Source: Actinomycetes bacterium (GTDB lineage Bacteria > Actinomycetota > Actinomycetes > Propionibacteriales > Propionibacteriaceae). Taken from it: a DNA stretch of 10,828 nucleotides. Each line of letters opens with the position of its first letter. The first letter of the stretch is position 1. The notes under the pieces are model-generated. The model saw only the letters and a program-made list of their open reading frames with translations, was not told where the DNA came from and did not search any database. A program made the translations under genes and the position numbers. Below, piece by piece: positions 7,554-10,828 of the stretch. Location of the stretch: the NCBI GenBank assembly GCA_023436925.1, contig JAEZHJ010000027.1, forward strand, positions 1 through 10,828, given 5' to 3'.

Positions 7554-7831
7554 CAGATGCAGCCCTTCCCCATCAGCGCATCCAGCAGGGACGGCAGGGT
7601 CAGGTAGGCGATCACCGACAGGAACACCACGACCGCCGAGATCACCCCCGCCCGCGACGCGTGCGGCATCATGAACAGCCGTCCGCCAGCGATCGCAGCG
7701 ACGCTGATCACCAGCGCGACGACAAAGACCCACTGCACCCCCCACAAGACGTTGCCCGTGATCTGGTCGACGTACTGCTGAGCCTGGCCCGGCGCTACCG
7801 GGCAGACCTGAAGCGGAATCAGGAACCTCAT
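7553..7831 (-). CDS. Small two-helix membrane protein, VirB2-like candidate
   Basis: This gene encodes 92 residues with two hydrophobic helices (about 30-53 and 62-84) joined by a short polar turn (RLFMMPHASRA). There are cysteines near both ends (C10 and C91). Size, two-helix layout and position directly before the VirB6-like gene resemble VirB2/TrbC-type subunits, but no diagnostic motif is visible, so this is a candidate only. I chose the ATG at 7831 because its TGATG overlaps the stop of the ParA-like gene and GGAAGGA precedes it by 8 bases. The longer in-frame start at 7951 would overlap that gene by 120 bases with arginine- and proline-rich, non-coding-looking sequence. Alternatives are an accessory scaffold or a holin-like membrane protein. 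Confidence 0.75.
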   Translation of the reverse strand: MRFLIPLQVCPVAPGQAQQYVDQITGNVLWGVQWVFVVALVISVAAIAGGRLFMMPHASRAGVISAVVVFLSVIAYLTLPSLLDALMGKGCI

Positions 7832-8604
7832 CAGGGTTGTCCTTCCGAGAGGGTGAGCAGCTTCCGAGCCGAAGCCGCGAGATGAGCGGGCAGGGGATCC
7901 GGGGTCAGTCCGGTGACGGCAAGGTGCCGGTCGTAACGGAAGGCGACACACCGGCCGGTGCCGAGCAGGGCCCGTGTGCGCGGTTGCACCGCAGAGCTCA
8001 GCGATCGGGGCCAGCGCTGGGGCGGCCGGCCCACGATCGCCACAATCGGGTCGCGAGTCGGCCCCAGGTCGAGGACGAGCTCCAGCTGCCGCAGGCTCGG
8101 GATCGTCGCCCGCGCCACCAAGACCCAGGTGCCCACCGCGGCGGCGGCAGCCAACCGCTCGGGCGGACGCTCGGCCAGCAGGTCACCGACGTCGAGAACG
8201 GTCAGTACGGCGTCCTCCAGTGGCGGCGGCGGTGGCGCGGCGGACAGCGACCCGGGCGAGCGGCGGATCAACGTGACCCCGTCCCGGTCCCCCCGCGTCC
8301 AGCCGCCCCGCCCGGCACCGAGTTCGGCCCGCGCTGCGGCGACCAGGCCCGACCGCACGGCGGCCGCGCACTCGACCAGGCGGACCGGCCCAGCCGATGC
8401 CGCCGCCGTCGCCACCGCCAGGCTCACCGTCGTCGCACCCACCGATCCAGCGACGCCAGACACCGCGACGATGTACTCGTCATAGCGGGGCAGCCACCCG
8501 TCCAAGCCACTCCCCGCTGGCTGCGGGTGTTCGTGCACTCGGCGGGCCAGCGCCTGGCGCACGGTTGCCGCGAGCGGCGCCCACTCGGTCGTATTCCCGG
8601 TCAT
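7831..8604 (-). CDS. ParA/CpaE-like protein with a degenerate P-loop
   Basis: The product has 257 residues. After a variable N-terminus, YIVAVSGVAGSVGATTVSLA (44-63) sits where MinD/ParA proteins have their deviant Walker A motif, followed by a helix and a second strand (VRLVEC). A Walker B-like strand, VLTVLDVGDLL, lies at 133-143. The catalytic lysines are missing: the usual GKT is GAT here. CpaE/TadZ and actinobacterial Ssd-like proteins show similar loss, and some of those act as non-hydrolysing localisation factors. Here the protein could position the transfer machinery at a membrane site, but that is inference. The ATG at 8604 has GAGGTGAGG just upstream; the longer reading from 8682 would overlap the upstream gene. 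The gene follows a 55-base gap carrying the shared 17-base motif and overlaps the next gene by one base. Confidence 0.75.
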   Translation of the reverse strand: MTGNTTEWAPLAATVRQALARRVHEHPQPAGSGLDGWLPRYDEYIVAVSGVAGSVGATTVSLAVATAAASAGPVRLVECAAAVRSGLVAAARAELGAGRGGWTRGDRDGVTLIRRSPGSLSAAPPPPPLEDAVLTVLDVGDLLAERPPERLAAAAAVGTWVLVARATIPSLRQLELVLDLGPTRDPIVAIVGRPPQRWPRSLSSAVQPRTRALLGTGRCVAFRYDRHLAVTGLTPDPLPAHLAASARKLLTLSEGQP

Positions 8605-8617
8605 GGCCTCACCTCGT

Positions 8618-8634
8618 CCACCCAGAAGGAATCC
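8618..8634 (-). repeat. 17-base shared intergenic motif, copy 2
   Basis: The minus strand reads GGATTCCTTCTGGGTGG, differing by one base from the copy at 2453-2437. It ends 13 bases before the ATG of the ParA-like gene, in the gap after the sigma-like gene. Unlike copy 1, it has no matching GAAGGAA arm, so a shared hairpin is not the explanation. A protein-binding site, internal promoter element or RNA-processing site are all possible. Confidence 0.5.
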
Positions 8635-8659
8635 CGAGTCCCGGCGGTGCCCACGAGTG

Positions 8660-9463
8660 TCAGGCAATGTCGCGCGCCTCACCGGCGCTGTATGCCACCG
8701 CCCGCTGCAGGGCCCGGATCGCCTCCGTGATGCGCCGGCGGATCAACCGCGCCGACAGTCCGACGCGCTCGGCGACACGGGCGCAGGTCTGCGGCGACGC
8801 GAGCCCAGCCAGCTCGCCAGAGGTCCGGAGGTCGTCGCCGATCTCGCGGGCGACATCGACCGCCTCCAGCAGGAGCCGCCGATCGAGTCGCGTGATCCAC
8901 CACCTCTCGACGGCACGATCCAGGAGGTCCAGGAGCACGTCGGATGCCGCTGTCCCGTCGTGGGCTTCCCCCCGCACCGTGTCGACGTAACTCACGGCGG
9001 TGTCGTTCAGGCGATCGGAGGGATCAGGTCGGTTGGATACGCGCAACTCCCGCAGCACGTGGTACCGCACATCTCTCACGATGTTGGCGGCGACCTTGGC
9101 CTTGCTCTGCCAGCAGAACTCGCACGCCTGGAACCACAGCTGCACCGCAACGGTGTAGTCGATGCCTTCGACATAGTGGTACCGCCGCGCCACCAGCTGC
9201 GCCCCCGGCAACAGGCACCAAACCAGAGCGAGCGCGGCCACCCTGTCTCGCTCGCCACTGGGGGACGCGCGCCGCGCCAGCACCAGCAGCACCGGGTCAC
9301 TCTCCCCAGCCGGCACCCGCCGTAACCATTCCCGGAGATCGCCGGCGTCCACCGCACGCAACTCCGGGTGAAGCTCCTGCCAGACCGGCCACGCAACCGC
9401 CACCTCGTCCGGCACTACCGTCGTGCTGGCGAACCCCAACTCCCTCGCGACATCCTGAGGCAT
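8660..9463 (-). CDS. Sigma-70-like DNA-binding protein heading the transfer operon
   Basis: The product has 267 residues. Residues about 70-140 resemble sigma region 2: an arginine/alanine helix ending LVARRY, an acidic turn, then a helix running to VRYHVLRELR. Residues 226-254 form a helix-turn-helix like sigma region 4 (CARVAERVGLSARLIRRRITEAIRALQ). The order and spacing match small sigma factors, but conservation is weak, so a sigma-derived regulator is equally possible. As the first gene it could direct transcription of the transfer genes, including from sites within the operon. The ATG at 9463 has a strong ribosome-binding site, GGAAGGAGG, 6 bases upstream, and the 5' part of this site lies in the arm of a 10-bp palindrome (9474-9499). 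The N-terminal 65 residues match nothing I recognise. Confidence 0.65.
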   Translation of the reverse strand: MPQDVARELGFASTTVVPDEVAVAWPVWQELHPELRAVDAGDLREWLRRVPAGESDPVLLVLARRASPSGERDRVAALALVWCLLPGAQLVARRYHYVEGIDYTVAVQLWFQACEFCWQSKAKVAANIVRDVRYHVLRELRVSNRPDPSDRLNDTAVSYVDTVRGEAHDGTAASDVLLDLLDRAVERWWITRLDRRLLLEAVDVAREIGDDLRTSGELAGLASPQTCARVAERVGLSARLIRRRITEAIRALQRAVAYSAGEARDIA

Positions 9464-9473
9464 GTCCTGCCTC

Positions 9474-9499
9474 CTTCCGTGGTTTGACGACCACGGAAG
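9474..9499 (-). promoter_or_regulatory. 10-bp palindrome overlapping the ribosome-binding site of the operon's first gene
   Basis: CTTCCGTGGT (9474-9483) and ACCACGGAAG (9490-9499) are perfect inverted repeats separated by 6 bases. On the minus strand the second arm ends in GGAAG, which is the start of the ribosome-binding site GGAAGGAGG for the gene starting at 9463. The site could be a DNA operator for a dimeric repressor or a transcript hairpin limiting translation. A role at an origin of transfer is a less likely third option, since no relaxase gene is adjacent. Confidence 0.55.
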
Positions 9500-9875
9500 A
9501 CGATCAGGGCGATGTTGTCGGGGTTGTCCCCAGACCAGTCCCAGCGCCCCGACTGATCCACAGACTCGCGGGTGACGTTGACAACCGGCCTCAGGGACAT
9601 TCGGGGCGACCGGCGAAACCCCTTGTCAACCTGGGGGACACAGCATGCCGCCACCGCGACTCACACTCAGGAAGTCCTTATGGCGGAACATGAGAACTCG
9701 TCAGCCGCGGGCTGCAGGCTGTCTCTCTCCCCCACACACACTGGTGTCTCGGGACACGCCGGGGCGGTTCACCATTGGCCTCAGGTCGGGTCTGGCCCTA
9801 GAAGGGTGCCAATTGCGGATGTTCGGTCTGCGCGGTCTGCCCGTGAGCCATCCTCGGTTCTGCTGGAATGGGCAG
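9500..9875. other. Divergent intergenic region with dyads, no confident gene
   Basis: This stretch lies between the minus-strand operon and the plus-strand genes and should hold the operon promoter. GTTGACAA (9577-9584) and TTGTCAAC (9623-9630) form an 8-bp inverted repeat 38 bases apart. Each contains a -35-like TTGAC(A/) core facing the other way, but no convincing -10 was found at the usual distance on either strand. Short open frames exist on both strands (minus 9415-9654, plus 9680-9931) without enough support to call them. Confidence 0.4.
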
Positions 9876-10175
9876 ATGGCTGGCAGCAGGAGCTGGGGGG
9901 CGGCAGACATAACGAGTGGTCCCTTCGATGAGGTCCTTCACAAGGTCCGCGCGGCCATTCCGGACCTCCGGGTCGAACGTCTCGTGGGCACCTGGCCCGG
10001 GGATGACGACAACCTGTACTGGCTGCAGCACGCCGGCATCGAGGTGCGGGTCGGCACGCATCCCGGCGGGAGGCTTCCAGTCCTCGTCGAAACTGACAAC
10101 ATCCGTCTTGAGCCCGGCACGGTTGAGGCCGCTGCCTCCCTCATCATCGACCTTCTAGGTTGCGGAGCCGACTAG
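9876..10175 (+). CDS. Small uncharacterised protein
   Basis: The C-terminal 85 residues look like a genuine protein. The sequence runs from FDEVLHKVRAAIPDLRVERL through WPGDDDNLYWL to a regular strand pattern (EVRVGTHPGGRLPVLVET) and a final hydrophobic helix. It has the feel of small actinobacterial hypothetical proteins, but I cannot assign a function. The start is uncertain. The ATG at 9876 gives 99 residues and has only a weak GGAATGGG upstream. In-frame starts at 9819 and 9645 add sequence of poorer coding character. The stop is the TAG at 10173-10175. It lies on the strand opposite to the transfer operon and just upstream of a DUF6881-type gene that has its own promoter, so it is probably accessory cargo or flanking chromosome rather than part of the T4SS. 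Confidence 0.55.
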   Translation: MAGSRSWGAADITSGPFDEVLHKVRAAIPDLRVERLVGTWPGDDDNLYWLQHAGIEVRVGTHPGGRLPVLVETDNIRLEPGTVEAAASLIIDLLGCGAD

Positions 10176-10215
10176 CTTGGCGCGGCAAGAGGGCGTTTCT
10201 GCTAGCCGCAATCGC

Positions 10216-10221
10216 TAGGCT
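10216..10221 (+). promoter_or_regulatory. Probable -10 element TAGGCT
   Basis: TAGGCT, in the context CGCTAGGCTCAGGGCATG, fits the actinobacterial TAnnnT -10 pattern. It ends 6 bases before an ATG at 10228, the spacing seen at leaderless starts. No good -35 is visible 17-18 bases upstream (GGCGTTT region). It would drive the 29-residue leader frame and the DUF6881-type gene. Confidence 0.5.
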
Positions 10222-10227
10222 CAGGGC

Positions 10228-10317
10228 ATGACGACCGCGGCCGAAGGTGAGGGGTCTGCTGCACGATCAGTTGTCACCTATCCGTGCAGCAGACCCGAGC
10301 GTCCATCTCGTGACTAG
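10228..10317 (+). CDS. Possible leaderless 29-residue leader peptide
   Basis: A frame of 29 codons plus stop begins at the ATG placed exactly where a transcript from TAGGCT should start. It ends at a TAG that overlaps the proposed GTG start of the downstream gene by 8 bases. It reads through a 14-bp inverted repeat. This layout resembles a leader peptide coupled to the next gene, with ribosome position deciding whether the hairpin forms. The peptide itself (MTTAAEGEG start, RPERPSRD end) shows no recognisable attenuation codons, so the case rests on position only. Confidence 0.3.
   Translation: MTTAAEGEGSAARSVVTYPCSRPERPSRD
10252..10296 (+). repeat. 14-bp perfect inverted repeat upstream of the DUF6881-type gene
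   Basis: GGGTCTGCTGCACG (10252-10265) and CGTGCAGCAGACCC (10283-10296) pair perfectly around a 17-base loop, making a very stable hairpin in RNA. No T-run follows, so it is not a standard terminator. It ends 13 bases before the GTG at 10310. It could be an operator, a 5' leader structure or an attenuator. Confidence 0.6.
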
Positions 10318-10621
10318 TTGGGTCCGGGTGAGGTGGCACCACTTGTCGCCGGACTTCCCGGTGACCCTATTCAGTGAGCTTGATTCAGACCGCTGGGAGA
10401 TGCGAAAGATCGAGTTCTACGCCGACGGCACAGTCGGCTACGCCGGCCCGCAGACCGAGGTTGGTGGATCGTTCCTCGGAGAAGTCACCGTCCCCGAAGT
10501 CGCCGAGATGAACGCCGATCCGCAGTTCGAGGCCGTGGAGATCTCCCTGGAGGAGTTCGAGCGTGAGTGGATGAGGGCCGAAGGCCTACCGGTTCGGGGA
10601 GAGGACAGCGGCAAAGCTTAG
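10310..10621 (+). CDS. DUF6881-family protein
   Basis: From the GTG at 10310 the product has 103 residues and matches the DUF6881 pattern as I remember it. It begins with VRVRWHH, then PVTLFSELDSDRWEMRKIEFYADG (split here as 17-27 PVTLFSELDSD and 28-40 RWEMRKIEFYADG), and ends with an acidic helix SLEEFEREW. The family is of unknown function and common in Streptomyces and relatives. The start at 10310 places the conserved VRW a few residues from the N-terminus, as is usual in the family. The in-frame GTG at 10247 would put a 14-bp hairpin inside the coding region. No good ribosome-binding site precedes either start, so coupling to the overlapping leader frame is possible. It is probably unrelated to conjugation. 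Confidence 0.75.
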   Translation: MTSWVRVRWHHLSPDFPVTLFSELDSDRWEMRKIEFYADGTVGYAGPQTEVGGSFLGEVTVPEVAEMNADPQFEAVEISLEEFEREWMRAEGLPVRGEDSGKA

Positions 10622-10725
10622 GTGCGCGCCCACGGCGGCAAGAGAGGGCGGTCGTGCTCGGGTGGCAGCCAGCCGAAAGGCTACCCTCGCACACCGCGGC
10701 TAGAACCGGATGGTTCGCAGCGCTG
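10622..10725. other. Short intergenic spacer
   Basis: I see no gene and no terminator with a T-run. A TACCCT hexamer near 10683 fits the loose TAnnnT pattern, but there is no supporting -35. Confidence 0.3.
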
Positions 10726-10828
10726 ATGAGCGTGCGGTTCACGTGTCAGAGTTGGCACGTGGATGGGTGGTCGGAACTTCGGGAGCGACTTATCTCGGCG
10801 GGCGTGAGCGGTACCGGGGACCTGGGGC
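10726..10828 (+). CDS. Possible start of another plus-strand gene (partial)
   Basis: A frame opens at the ATG at 10726 and runs to the window edge, giving 34 residues that contain CQSWHVDGWSELRERL. About three quarters of its codons end in G or C, better than the competing frame opening at 10710. There is no clear ribosome-binding site and too little sequence to assign a family. It may be a small gene following the DUF6881-type gene, or chance. Confidence 0.3.
   Translation, partial: MSVRFTCQSWHVDGWSELRERLISAGVSGTGDLG

Noticed and set aside
9474..9630. The dyads as an origin of transfer or attachment site
   Set aside because: No relaxase, integrase or tRNA gene is in the window and no nick-site consensus is recognised. 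Regulatory use fits their position better.
9680..9931. Plus-strand frame of 83 residues with AGGAAG 5 bases before its ATG
   Set aside because: The ribosome-binding site is decent, but third-position G/C bias is poor and the sequence looks random. It overlaps the better-supported gene starting near 9876. It could still be real.
10252..10296. The 14-bp inverted repeat as a factor-independent terminator for the 9876-10175 gene
   Set aside because: There is no T-run after the stem, and it lies downstream of a promoter-like element, so a leader structure or operator is more likely.
1..10828. CRISPR array, rRNA, tRNA or insertion sequence
   Set aside because: No regularly spaced repeats, no RNA-gene signatures and no transposase or terminal repeats were seen on either strand.

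Overview
This is a high-GC window of actinobacterial type. Coding frames show strong G/C preference at third codon positions, several genes start with GTG, and the best promoter match is a TAnnnT-type -10. Several families also point to Actinobacteria: an SCO6880-like protein, an ARB_07466-like peptidase and a DUF6881 protein. Most of the window (positions 1 to about 9463, all minus strand) is one compact conjugation operon. It looks like the type IV secretion (T4SS) module of an integrative conjugative element or conjugative plasmid. No relaxase, integrase, tRNA or att site is visible, so the element continues beyond the left edge and its right boundary is not resolved.

In transcription order (right to left) the operon reads as follows. 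A sigma-70-like DNA-binding protein comes first (9463-8660), then a ParA/CpaE-like protein with a degenerate P-loop (8604-7831). Next are a two-helix VirB2-like membrane protein (7831-7553), a VirB6/TrbL-like polytopic protein (7553-6162) and an SCO6880-like protein (6146-4641). These are followed by a VirB4-type ATPase (4644-3133), a membrane-anchored ARB_07466-like peptidoglycan peptidase (3124-2495) and a 57-residue protein of unknown function (2416-2243). The operon ends, within the window, with an ArdC-like antirestriction protein (2246-1161), a two-helix membrane protein (1156-701) and the ATPase part of a VirD4/TraD coupling protein (704 to beyond position 1). Most junctions are overlaps of 1 to 4 bases (ATGA, GTGA, TGATG) or short gaps. 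Only two junctions are longer (2417-2494 and 8605-8659), and both carry the same 17-base motif.

Together these genes would build and power a DNA-transfer channel. VirB6-, VirB3/VirB4- and VirB2-like parts form the membrane complex, the VirB4 and VirD4 ATPases supply energy and deliver substrate, the peptidase opens the wall locally, and ArdC would protect DNA entering a new host. The two-helix protein plus the VirD4 ATPase look like one coupling protein split into two overlapping genes.

The right end (about 9464-10828) holds dyad-rich non-coding DNA upstream of the operon, then plus-strand accessory genes. These are a small uncharacterised protein (9876-10175), a DUF6881-family protein (about 10310-10621) behind a promoter and a 14-bp hairpin, and possibly the start of another gene at 10726. 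No clear factor-independent terminator was seen.
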